Source: Halobacteriales archaeon QS_9_68_17 (GTDB taxonomy: Archaea; Halobacteriota; Halobacteria; Halobacteriales; Natronoarchaeaceae). Taken from it: 64,000 bases of DNA. Location of the stretch: positions 90,411 to 154,410 of the forward strand of contig PXSA01000032.1 in the NCBI GenBank assembly GCA_003023565.1, given 5' to 3'. Below the pieces are notes generated by a model. That model did not search any database, was not told the DNA's origin, and saw only the letters and a program-made list of their open reading frames with translations. Shown piece after piece: positions 18,673-27,911 of the stretch. How positions within the stretch are numbered: position 1 is the stretch's first letter; the number at the start of each line of letters is the position of its first letter. The position numbers and the translations under genes were made by a program.

Positions 18673-20282
18673 TCAGGGGTACAGGTGGTGCTCGCGACCG
18701 AGTCGCGGTTCGAAGCCGAGGTCGGCCGGAACGCTCCGCGCACGCTCGCCGAAGACCGGGTCGCCGGTGAACAGCGGTTGCGCGCCCGGCACGAGGACCC
18801 GGACCGCTTCCAGACCGACCGCCGCCACGTCCCGCGGGGTCAGTCGCGCCGCGTACGGCGTCAGGTCCGCCTCCCCGACCCGCTCGACCACGGCGTCGAG
18901 TTCCGCTTCGCCCGCTGGTACGTCCGTCGGTCCGACGCGCTCGCCCGGCACGACGCCGTCGGTCTCGACGAACGCCTCGGCCGCCGGCGGGAACTCGGCG
19001 TAGCGCGCGATGGCGCTCGGGTCCTCGGCGGACTCCTCCGGACCCATGGAGCGCAGTTCCATCCAGTTCTGGATCGCCTCGGCCAGCGCCGACGCGGCCG
19101 CCCGGTCCGGGTCCAGGTCCGCGTCCGACCCCGCCGCGAAGCGCGGCCACTCGCCGTCGCGGTGAACCGCGACGCTCACCACCGGCACGTCGACGTCCTG
19201 CGTGACCAGCAGCGGGGTCACGCGCAATCCCTCCGAGCGTGCCCGCTTCGCCAGCGTCTCGAAGCGCTCGTCGTCGACGCGGAGTTCGAGGGGGTCGAAC
19301 GTAGAGTACCACGCGAGCATCGTCGCGTCGCGCTCGATAACCTCGTACAGGCCGGACAGCAGCGCACCGACCCCGGAACTCCCCAGTCCGAGCCCCGTGG
19401 TGATCGCCCGAACGTGGCGCTCGTCGGGCGGCGGGAACTGCACGGCCTCGGCGGGCAACTGTGCCGTCTCGCCGCTCGCGAGGTTCTCCCCGGGCACCCA
19501 CGGAACCGGTTCGTCGACCGGGTCGTCGCTCCCCCGAACGAAGTCGACGGGTCGGACCGCTCCCTCGACCGCGTCCGGCCGCGCCACCTCGAACTCGCTC
19601 TCGCGGTAGACGCCGGCGCTGTACCGCTCGACCGCCTCGCCGAGCGCCTTCATGAACGCGCCGTCCCAGTCGGCGTCGACGCCCGCCGCCTTCCGCGCCG
19701 CCGTCGCGTCGCTGAACCCGCTCGTGTCGCCGTTGGTCGCGAGGTAGTACGGGGCCGGGAACGATTCGAACTCGCCGACGTTGCCGACGACGCCGACGCG
19801 CTCGTCCAGCGCGCGCTCGGCGCTGGCGAGCGCTCGAAGACCCCGCCGACCACGGACGAGTCCTCGCCGGAGAGCAGGGCGACCGCCTCGCGGCCCGCCA
19901 CGGCACCCGCGACCCCGACGGCGCTCCGGTCGGCCGACGGCGACTCCGCGACCGCCGTTTCCTCGGCGTTCGCGGCGACCCGCCGACCGAGACACCGGAA
20001 ACACCCGGTCGACGCGCCGAACCCCGAGACTGCGGCGTCGACGTCGGACAGCGGTACGCCGCCGACGCCGCCCACCTCGACGGCCAGCCACGGCGTCCCG
20101 CCCTCGCGTGCCGCGCGGTTCGCCACCGCGAAGGCCTCGTCGCCCGCGACGCCGCTGACGACCGCGAAGTCCGCGTCCGCGACGCCTCCGGCGTCGCCGG
20201 TCTCCCCGTCGACCCCGACGTCGGCGAGCGCGGCCTCGACGGCGTCTATCCCGGGACCGCTCCCGACGAACGTGACGTTCAT
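18673..20282 (-). pseudogene. YcaO-like family gene with a frameshift
   Basis: Two frames together make one YcaO-type protein of about 536 residues. From an ATG at 20282 the first frame encodes MNVTFVGSGPGIDAVE through CFRCLGRRV and LLSGEDSSVVGGVFE. The second frame continues ALASAERALDERVGVVGNVG and the YcaO core with GDTSGFSD, GLGLGSSGVGALLSGLYEVIERDA and EAIQNWMELR. The shift is near 19830-19845, and total length is one base short of a whole codon number. YcaO proteins use ATP to activate peptide backbones for cyclodehydration or thioamidation. It is either a recent inactivation or a sequencing error. Confidence 0.85.
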
Positions 20283-20501
20283 GCCCGAGAGGATTCGCGG
20301 CGGGAGCAAAAACGCGGCGGCTTCGCGGCGGGCGAGACAGTCGTGGCAGTCCCCGCGTCGAACCCCGAAAGATCCGGAGCAATCGTACGGCATTCGTACG
20401 AACCGCTCGAAGTTCGCACAGACTCAGTCCGGAGCCGGAGCTGGCCGATCAGCCGAGAACATAGAACGGGGACAACGCGGGGCAGAGGCGGCGCGGAACA
20501 G

Positions 20502-20679
20502 TGGCCGCGCTGGCGTCTCGTCGCCAGCGCGCGGGGGAGGGCAGGCGCTCAAAGCGTGCCTCCGCGACCGCGGAGGCTCGCGCAAACTGGCGGGCCTTAG
20601 CGAGAATCGCTTGCGATTCTCGCGGTGGACATAAAAAGGGCGAAGCGAGCGCCCGCCAGGCGCTCGCGAGGGCTTTTTA
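20502..20679 (+). repeat. 178-base structured element, copy 2
   Basis: This is the second copy of the element at 7392-7569, of equal length. The stems are 20506-20515 with 20522-20531, a short one near 20545-20556, 20558-20566 with 20569-20577, 20600-20610 with 20613-20623, and 20645-20653 with 20659-20667, the last closed by AAAAAG (20633-20638) with CTTTTT (20673-20678). Compared with copy 1, four of nine pairs in the third stem and most pairs in the fourth change while pairing is kept. It ends on the TAA of the tbsP gene. Directionality is unknown; on either strand the last hairpin could terminate transcription. Confidence 0.75.
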
Positions 20680-21495
20680 GTTGAGGATGGACTGCGCGAC
20701 GCTCGCGACCTGGTCGTCCTCGGCACCGCTAAGGCGCTCGTCGCCGAGTTTGAGACGCAGACGCGGGCGACCGACGTCGATCGGGACCTTCTCCGTGTCG
20801 AGGAGACCCATGTCTTCGAGCTTCGTCTTGGTGCGGGAGAACGTCGCCTTGGAGGCGATGCCCACGTCCTCGCCCCACTTGCTGATGTCGTACAGCAGGG
20901 CCTCGTTCTTCGCCGCGACGAGGAGGCTAATCGTCACTTCGTCGAGGCCGTCGCCGTCGCCGCGAGCGGTTTCGAGCGTGTCGAGGATGCCGGAGAAGTC
21001 CTCCTGAGCCTCGGGACTGATCTCCTCGGTGAGGGTCTCGCGGACCTTCGTGATCGGGGGCGTGCGGAGATGGAACTCGTCCGCCTCCTCCCACTGAGTG
21101 GCGTAGGTGTCGTAGGCGGCGTCGACGAACGCCTCGTCGGCAGCCGTGAGGCCGCCGACGTGGCTGCCGGCGTCGACGAACGCGACGACCGTCTCGCCCG
21201 TGACGAGGACCGAGTTCTGCCGTGCGTCCCCGGTCGTCCGGAGCGTCAGCGTGCCCGCGTCGATGAGGTCGGCCGTGTGACTGGCGACGATGAAGTCGTC
21301 CATCACGCCCTTGAGCGTCCGTTCGTCCGCCAACATCCGGACCTCGGGGGTGTCGCCGTCGAACTCAGTCGCGACGCGGATCAGGTCTTCGATCGCGTCG
21401 GCGGACGGGTTGACGACGATGACTTCGTCGTCCGCGTCCGCCAGGACCTGTGTCAGGAGATCGCCTAGCTGCTTATCGAGTAAATTTGAGGTCAT
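20677..21495 (-). CDS. tbsP: TbsP-type transcriptional regulator
   Basis: This 272-residue protein begins MTSNLLDKQLGDLLTQVLADADDE. Its C-terminal winged-helix region (EALLYDISKWGEDVGIASKATFSRTKTKLEDMGLL) is followed by VGRPRLRLKL. I recognise it as the haloarchaeal regulator called TbsP, reported to act with TrmB on the glycolytic or gluconeogenic gapII gene in Haloferax volcanii. The start at 21495 is preferred because the conserved N-terminus begins there. The minus-strand upstream sequence has an AT-rich AAAATTAAG stretch. Its stop codon is embedded in the end of the structured element. Confidence 0.85.
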   Translation of the reverse strand: MTSNLLDKQLGDLLTQVLADADDEVIVVNPSADAIEDLIRVATEFDGDTPEVRMLADERTLKGVMDDFIVASHTADLIDAGTLTLRTTGDARQNSVLVTGETVVAFVDAGSHVGGLTAADEAFVDAAYDTYATQWEEADEFHLRTPPITKVRETLTEEISPEAQEDFSGILDTLETARGDGDGLDEVTISLLVAAKNEALLYDISKWGEDVGIASKATFSRTKTKLEDMGLLDTEKVPIDVGRPRLRLKLGDERLSGAEDDQVASVAQSILN

Positions 21496-21740
21496 GCCTG
21501 TGTCGAGGAAAAGACGTGCGGCGTACTTAATTTTACTGGCCGTCACGAAAGCAAATCGTGGTCGTGTGCCGTCGAACCGATACTTCAGAGGGGGGTTTGC
21601 TAACGTTTCTCCGGTGGAATAGAGTGGAGCTGTATGTTACCGCGTGACAGTGTGTCACCGAGTACTCTCCACCGTTCCGTCCTCGCCCTGACCCGGTCGC
21701 TGTCGGTCCGCCGCTCCAGCGACGGGGGTTACACCGGCCT

Positions 21741-23801
21741 CTAAAGCGCGCCGTACAGTTCGCCGGACCAGTAGAGGTCGCCGTCGTAAATGACCGGCAT
21801 CTCCGCCCGTCGGAGGAACGACCGCGTCGCCTCCCGGTCGAGCGCGAACTCCGACTCGTTGCCACAGAGGTAGGAGTACTCGTTCCCCTCAATGTAGGGT
21901 CGGTAGAACGCGCCCAGGTTCCCGGCCGAGAACTGGTCATAAGCGAGTAGGAACCCGCCAGCGTCCGTCTCCTGGAGCGTTACCGTCGCGGGGAGGCGGT
22001 TGCTGCTCTGGGTGAGGACGTGCGTCCCGTCGCCGACGACGGCGTAGTCCTTCCCCATCATGATGCGCCGCCGGGCGAGTCGCACCGCCCGTTCCATACT
22101 GAATCCGTGGACCAGTAGCCGCGCGAACGTCGACCCGACCTTGACCGCGTGGTCGTTGAGTACGCCCGAGAACGTCACCGCGCCGGCGACGCTCCCTTTC
22201 TCGATGAGTTCTCGCCCCTGGTGGAAGGAGCCGCAGGCGTTGAGGAAGAACGTCTCGGCGTTACACTCGCTCAGGCTGCTCGCCGAGAGGTAGCCGTCGG
22301 GGCAGCGCAGGCCGTGGGTCTCGCAGTGGCCGATGTAGTGGACGAAGTCGGTGTGGGACTCGAACTCGCGGGCGAGTTCGGCCTGTGGCAGGTACTCGCG
22401 CACCGTCACGTCGAGCGAGATGTCCTCGCCGCGCTCCCGGTAGATACGCTCGACATCGTCGTGTTCGTCGCCCATTTCGTCGTCGTTGAGCACGACCGTC
22501 ACGGTCGTCTCGTCGCTCTCGCGCTGAAGGTACGACAGCCGGTTCTCGTACGCGCGATGGGAGGACGTGAACACGTCGATGGGCGTCCCCTCGGCGAGCC
22601 AGCCGTGGATCCGACCGCCGCGCAGTTCCGGCTTGACGACGTCGACAGACGCGACCTGCCCCGCGCTGCCCGGCGTCGAGGGGCCGCGGTAGAAGTCGTC
22701 GAGCGAGCGCTCGATCAACTCGCTTCCCTCCAGTTCGGAGGTTCGGGGGCGATAGACGAGGCTCATGTCGTCGAGCAGGAACGGGAGGCAGTCGACGCGG
22801 TCCGGCCCCGGGTCGACGTACGTCGTGAGGTGCCAGTCCGGGAGCCGCTGTTCGATCGCCTCGTACGGCACGTCGACGTACGTCGCCAGTCGCTCGGCCG
22901 GGGAGCAGTCGTACAGCGCCTCGGCGTCGAGACCGAGCGCGTCGAGGAGGCTCGCCTCGGCGAGGTTCGTCGCGTAGGGGCCGACGTTGCGGACCAGACA
23001 GTCCAGAAGGAACGACTTGCGGAGGAGCCGCGTCGCGTCGCGTTCGAGGTCCGGCAGGGGGTCGAGGTCCCGGGAGACGCCGACCGCCGGCGCGCGGAGG
23101 ACCGGAGCCTCGCGGTCCTCGATCGCGACCGACGCCTGGAGGTAGTACGCGAGCGGCGAGAGGACGAACAGCTTCTCGAACGACGGCGGCGCTGCCAGTT
23201 CGATCCCGGTATCTGGCGTCTCGTCGGCGATATCGTCGGGGATCGCCGTCCCACCCTCGCTCGTCTCGATGAGCGGCGGGTGCCCCCGGAGGGTCGGAAA
23301 GGAGCGGTCGGTCCCGGTGGTCTTGTGCGACGACGGGAGGTGCGTAAGCGCCGTCGCCAGCCCCTCCGGCGTCGGGGGTACCTCGACCACGCCCGCGGGG
23401 TGCTCGTGTCGGCTCCGAAAGCCGGCGATACAGCGCCGCGTCTCCGGAAAGGAGACGACGACCTCGTCGAACCCGTCGGTCGTCCGGACCGTGACGCTTC
23501 CCTCGAACCGGAGGTACACCTTGATCCGGGCGTCGATGTCGACGACGTACTCGTCGTCGGGGAGTTCCAGCGGCGAGGTCCCGTCGCCGAGTTCGTACCG
23601 CTCGCCGCTGGTCACGGAGGTGAGATAGACGACCGACACCGGAAAGCGAAGCTTCTCGGCCGAGAGGTCGACCGCCGTGTCGACCGGCCGGGGGAGGTCA
23701 GCGTCGCTGGACCGGAGCTCGAAGCTCGCCGCCGTCACCGAGAGTTCCGAGTCGTCGTCGAACACTCGGAGACCTGTCTCCGTCACCTCCCACTCGATCA
23801 T
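21741..23801 (-). CDS. CHAT/caspase-like domain protein
   Basis: This 686-residue acidic protein has a C-terminal region with a caspase-like catalytic dyad: His492 in YIGHCETHG and Cys523 in FFLNACGSF, each at the end of a hydrophobic strand, as in CHAT (clan CD) peptidases. After the Cys come GAVTFSGVLNDHA and a tail of about 100 residues. The first 450 residues are a large domain I do not recognise, beginning with beta-rich sequence. CHAT proteases in prokaryotes often sit in defence or cell-death modules, but no obvious partner adjoins this one. The start at 23801 (MIEWEVTETGLRVFDDD) is the first Met of the smooth acidic sequence. Confidence 0.78.
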   Translation of the reverse strand: MIEWEVTETGLRVFDDDSELSVTAASFELRSSDADLPRPVDTAVDLSAEKLRFPVSVVYLTSVTSGERYELGDGTSPLELPDDEYVVDIDARIKVYLRFEGSVTVRTTDGFDEVVVSFPETRRCIAGFRSRHEHPAGVVEVPPTPEGLATALTHLPSSHKTTGTDRSFPTLRGHPPLIETSEGGTAIPDDIADETPDTGIELAAPPSFEKLFVLSPLAYYLQASVAIEDREAPVLRAPAVGVSRDLDPLPDLERDATRLLRKSFLLDCLVRNVGPYATNLAEASLLDALGLDAEALYDCSPAERLATYVDVPYEAIEQRLPDWHLTTYVDPGPDRVDCLPFLLDDMSLVYRPRTSELEGSELIERSLDDFYRGPSTPGSAGQVASVDVVKPELRGGRIHGWLAEGTPIDVFTSSHRAYENRLSYLQRESDETTVTVVLNDDEMGDEHDDVERIYRERGEDISLDVTVREYLPQAELAREFESHTDFVHYIGHCETHGLRCPDGYLSASSLSECNAETFFLNACGSFHQGRELIEKGSVAGAVTFSGVLNDHAVKVGSTFARLLVHGFSMERAVRLARRRIMMGKDYAVVGDGTHVLTQSSNRLPATVTLQETDAGGFLLAYDQFSAGNLGAFYRPYIEGNEYSYLCGNESEFALDREATRSFLRRAEMPVIYDGDLYWSGELYGAL

Positions 23802-23931
23802 TCGATTGAGGGCATGAGGTAAAGACAGGTTATTCTTTCGGAAAGCCAAGAGTTTGCACGGCGACCGTTCGCACGCCCGTGGCCGACGCCGGAAAGGTAC
23901 ACTTATGAACGGCGCAGACGGCGGATAAGAC

Positions 23932-25179
23932 ATGAACTACGACCGCGTTCGCGAGGTGGACCCGGCCGCCGCCGACGCCCTCGGCGGCGAAGTCAAGCGC
24001 CAACAGGACACGCTCGCGATGATCGCGAGCGAGAACCACGTCAGCGAAGCAGTCATGGAGGCTCAGGGGAGCGCGCTGACGAACAAGTACGCAGAGGGCT
24101 ACCCCGGCTCCCGCTACTACGCGGGCTGTGAGCACGCCGACGAGGTCGAGCAACTAGCCATCGAGCGCGCGAAGGAGCTGTGGGGCGCTGAACACGTCAA
24201 CGTTCAGCCCCACAGCGGCACGCAGGCCAACATGGGCGTCTACCTCGCGATGCTCGACCCCGGCGACAGGATCCTCTCGCTGGACCTAAACCACGGCGGC
24301 CACCTCAGCCACGGCCATCAGGCCAACTTCACCGGTCAGCTCTACGAGGTCGAGCAGTACGAGGTCGACGAGGAGACCGGCTACATCGACTACGAGGGCC
24401 TCCACGAGCAGGCCGAGGAGTTCGACCCCGACATCGTCGTCTCGGGCTACTCCGCGTACCCGCGCGAGGTCGACTTCGAGCGCGTTCAGGCGGCGGCCGA
24501 CGCCGTCGACGCGCTGCACCTCGCGGACATCGCCCACATCACCGGGTTGGTCGCCGCCGGCGTCCACGAGTCGCCGGTCGGCGTCGCCGACTTCGTCACC
24601 GGCAGCACGCACAAGACCATCCGCTCCGGTCGGGGCGGCATCATCATGTGCGACGAGGAGCACGCCGACGACATCGACCCGGCCGTCTTCCCCGGCGGGC
24701 AGGGCGGCCCCCTCATGCACAACATCGCGGGCAAGGCCGTCGGCTTCAAGGAGGCGCTGGAACCCGGGTTCGAGGACTACGCCGAGCAGGTCGTCGAGAA
24801 CGCCGAGGTGCTCGGCGAGACGCTCGTCGACCGCGGGTTCGGCCTCGTCTCCGGCGGCACGGACACCCACCTCGTGCTCGCCGACCTCCGCGAGTCTCAC
24901 CCGGACGTCACCGGGAGCGACGCCGAGGAGGCACTCGAAGCGGTCGGCATCGTCCTCAACGCGAACACGGTACCCGGCGAGACGCGCTCGCCGTTCGTCG
25001 CCAGCGGCGTCCGCGCCGGCACCCCCGCGCTCACCTCGCGCGGGTTCGGCCCCGCGGAGATGGAGCAGGTCGGTGCCTGCATCGCCGACATCGTCGACAA
25101 CATCGGCGACGAGGACGTGATGGCCGAGGTCACCGAGCGGGTGCAGGACCTCTGCGACGAACACCCCCTCTACGAGTAG
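23932..25179 (+). CDS. glyA: Serine hydroxymethyltransferase
   Basis: This 415-residue PLP enzyme interconverts serine and glycine while transferring a one-carbon unit to tetrahydrofolate (or an archaeal equivalent). Family landmarks are [41 protein letters not shown] and the PLP lysine in [13 protein letters not shown]. The length is normal. The upstream ACACTTATGAAC about 35 bases before the ATG may be the promoter. folD follows about 190 bases downstream, so the two form a one-carbon pair, although folD is broken. Confidence 0.97.
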   Translation: MNYDRVREVDPAAADALGGEVKRQQDTLAMIASENHVSEAVMEAQGSALTNKYAEGYPGSRYYAGCEHADEVEQLAIERAKELWGAEHVNVQPHSGTQANMGVYLAMLDPGDRILSLDLNHGGHLSHGHQANFTGQLYEVEQYEVDEETGYIDYEGLHEQAEEFDPDIVVSGYSAYPREVDFERVQAAADAVDALHLADIAHITGLVAAGVHESPVGVADFVTGSTHKTIRSGRGGIIMCDEEHADDIDPAVFPGGQGGPLMHNIAGKAVGFKEALEPGFEDYAEQVVENAEVLGETLVDRGFGLVSGGTDTHLVLADLRESHPDVTGSDAEEALEAVGIVLNANTVPGETRSPFVASGVRAGTPALTSRGFGPAEMEQVGACIADIVDNIGDEDVMAEVTERVQDLCDEHPLYE

Positions 25180-25370
25180 CGCGACCGCCGGACTGGCCTT
25201 TCTCCCCGTCGGCACCGTAGCAGTCTGGCCTCCGGACGCGCCCCTCTTCGCGGAGCGACGGGCCGCTCGTCGCCGTGTCGATCCGCAAACGTGCATAGAT
25301 GCGTTTTCTGAACGCGGAATATGGGCACGAACCCGAGAGTTGAAGGGCACTGCGCTCCCTCGTTCACGTA

Positions 25371-26185
25371 ATGACGCACGTCATCGACGGCAACGCCGTG
25401 GCCGACGGTATCCGCGACGACCTCTCCGACGCCATCGACTCGCTCGACGACGCGGGCGTGACGCCCGGTCTCGCCACCGTCCTCATGAGCGACGACGGCT
25501 CCAGCGAGACGTACGTGACGATGAAACAGCGCGCCTGCGAGGAGGTCGGCATCAACGGGATCCACGTCGAGGTAGACGCCGACGCCCCCGCCGAGGAGCT
25601 GTACGAGACCATCGACGACCTGAACGACGACCCCGAAGCCCACGGCATCCTCGTCCAGATGCCCCTTCCCGACCACGTCGACGAGCGCGAGGTCCTGCGC
25701 CGGGTCGACCCGACGAAGGACGTGGACGGCTTCCACCCCGAGAACGTCGGCCGCCTCGTCGCGGGCGACGCCCGGTTCAAGCCCTGCACGCCCCACGGCA
25801 TCCAGCGCCTCCTCGCCGCCGCCGACGTCGACCCCGAGGGGAAAGACGCCGTCGTCGGGTGTGTCACTCGCGCACCGACGACCTCGCCGCGAAGACCCGC
25901 GACGCCGACATCGTGGTCGCCGCGGCCGGCGTGCCGGAGATGATCGACGGGTCGATGGTCGGCGAGGGCGCGACCGTCATCGACGTGGGGGTCAACCGGG
26001 TGGACGCGGACAACGACAAGGGGTACGAACTCGTCGGCGACGTCGAGTTCGAGAGCGCGAAGGAGAAGGCGAGCGCCATCACGCCCGTCCCCGGCGGCGT
26101 CGGCCCGATGACCATCGCGATGCTCCTCCGCAACACGGCGAAGGCGGCGGGGATGCAGGAGAGCGTCTCCGTGGAACTCCCCTGA
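25371..26185 (+). pseudogene. folD: folD (methylenetetrahydrofolate dehydrogenase/cyclohydrolase) with internal deletion
   Basis: The first 163 codons are a normal FolD N-terminus: catalytic ETYVTMKQ (Tyr48, Lys52), ILVQMPLP and [12 protein letters not shown]. After GKDAVVG near 25860 the frame changes and homology resumes at [12 protein letters not shown] through [14 protein letters not shown] to the stop at 26185. The missing part, about 25-30 residues, is the Rossmann segment GRSxIVGxPxxxLL that binds NADP, and the deletion also breaks the frame. FolD converts methylene-THF to formyl-THF; this copy should be inactive unless the sequence is in error. Confidence 0.88.
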
Positions 26186-26219
26186 GCGACGTTTCATCCT
26201 TCGCGAGCTCCTGCGCCTT

Positions 26220-26903
26220 TTCTCTCGTGGTACGGACCGGAAGGAGCCGAAACTCGAAACCGACGGCCTCGTCAGAGCCGTCGACGGCATCGTCGACGGC
26301 GTCGTCGACGGCGTGGACCTCCGCGTCCACGAGGGGGAAGTGGTGGCCGTCATCGGCTCGTCGGGGGCGGGCAAGTCCCCGTCCCTCCGACTGCTCGACC
26401 GCCTCGACGAGCCGACCGGCGGCACTGTCTACTTCGACGGGGTCGGCTGCCGCGAACCGGACCCGCAGGAGCTGCGCCAGCGGGTCTGCTTGGTCCCGCA
26501 GGGCGCGGCGCTCCGACCGGGGACCGTCTTCGAGAACGTCACGGTCAGTCCACGCCTTCGCGGCGACCCCCTCGACGAGGGACGGGTCACGGCGCTCCTC
26601 GACCGGGTCGACCTGCCGGGGTACGGGGACCGCGACGTGGACGACCTCTCCGGCGGCGAGCGCCAGCGGGTCGCCGTCGCCCGGCCGCTCTACGTCGACC
26701 CGGAGGTCCTGCTGCTCGACGAACCGACCGCGCACCTCGACGAGGAGACGGAAGCGCGGGTCGAGGACCTGCTCACCGACCTGATCCGGGAGGACGGCCC
26801 GACCTGCGTGCTCGTCACCCACGACGCCGCGCAGGCGGAGCGCCTCGGCGACCGGGTCGTCGAGTTCGAGGCCGGGCGCGTCGTCGACCGAGGGACGCCG
26901 TGA
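26220..26903 (+). pseudogene. ABC transporter ATP-binding protein (FetA/YbbL-like), decayed 5' end
   Basis: The frame encodes an ABC ATPase: LETDGLVRAVDG at the front, Walker A GSSGAGKSP, signature LSGGERQRVAVAR, Walker B VLLLDEPTAHLD and a terminal His in LVTHD. Two faults stand out. No ATG, GTG or TTG precedes the first conserved strand; the only in-frame start, GTG at 26313, would cut it off. Also, Walker A has Pro where Thr or Ser is normal. Together with the frameshifted membrane partner overlapping at 26900, this looks like a decaying transporter operon. The pair resembles the UPF0014-type (FetAB) transporters linked to metal export. Confidence 0.7.
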
Positions 26904-27717
26904 AAGGTGATCACGCGACCGAACAGGCGGTCGGGACGTTCCTCGACCACGCGTCCGATCCCGTGAAGGGGTTCGTCCGGGTCGGTATCGCGGCGGCGCT
27001 CGCCGCGGTCATGACCGGCGTCGCCTCGCTGCTGAACCGCGGGTTCGAACTGGAGATCGCCACGTCGTCGGCCCGGGGGCTGGTGCAGATCCTCGCCGCG
27101 GGAGCGGTGATCGGGGTCCTGCTCGCGGCGCATCTCGCCCAAGCCGGCGTCGGCCTCGCGTTCGTGGTCGGTGCGGCGGCGTGGATCCCCCACCAGCGCG
27201 GCGGCGCGACCCCCGGCGCGTTCCTGACCTCCGCAGCGGCGATCGGGGTCGGCGCGGGAGCGGTCGTCGTCGCGATGACGGCCGCCGGCGTGGTCGAGCG
27301 GTCGATGCGCGACCTCGTCGTGACCGACAGCATGGTGGCGATGGCGATGAAGACCAACTCGTTGACGCTACACTGCTTCACCGGCGAGGTGGCCGACAAC
27401 CGCGACGAGACCGAGGCGGCGCTCGCCGTCGGCGCGCCGCCGCGGGCCATCAGCGAGTACGTCTCCACCGGCGTCTACGCCGCTCCCGGTACTCGACCGG
27501 ACCAAGAGCCTCGGCATCGTGTCGAGCCCCGGTGTCCGGCGTGATCATCGCCGGCGCGAACCCGGTGTACGCGGCGCAGTACCGGTTCGCGGTCATGCTG
27601 ATGCTGTTCGCGGCCGGCGGCCTGACCAGCACGGCGAGCATGCTGCTCGTCCGCCGCCGCGTGTTCGTCGAGGCGAAGCAACCGAACGATCCCGTCCTCG
27701 ACGCCATCGACGGGTAG
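26900..27717 (+). pseudogene. UPF0014 (FetB/YbbM-like) membrane protein with frameshifts
   Basis: From a GTG overlapping the ATPase stop, the frame gives a membrane protein with several helices and ARGLVQILAAGAVIGVLL and AALAVGAPPRAISEYV, typical of UPF0014. Near 27480 the frame is lost: LPVLDRTKSLGIVSSPG is in a second frame, and SGVIIAGANPVYAAQYR through LLVRRRVF to the stop at 27717 in a third. Two indels are therefore needed to restore the protein. FetB-like proteins form an ABC-type transporter with FetA. Confidence 0.75.
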
Positions 27718-27911
27718 GAGCGTTCGTCCCGTCTTTCGGACGGCCGTACCGGCCCGACTGCGACAGAAGTATAGCCTGGAGTATGTTTCACAAAGGCTTC
27801 ACAAATATTTACTGACTGTTACGGTGGTTCATATTACTGAGGAAGACGCGAGACGTTCAACTATCTATATTGCTGTTGGTGAGGTAACAGATACCGCCTT
27901 CATAAGAAAAC

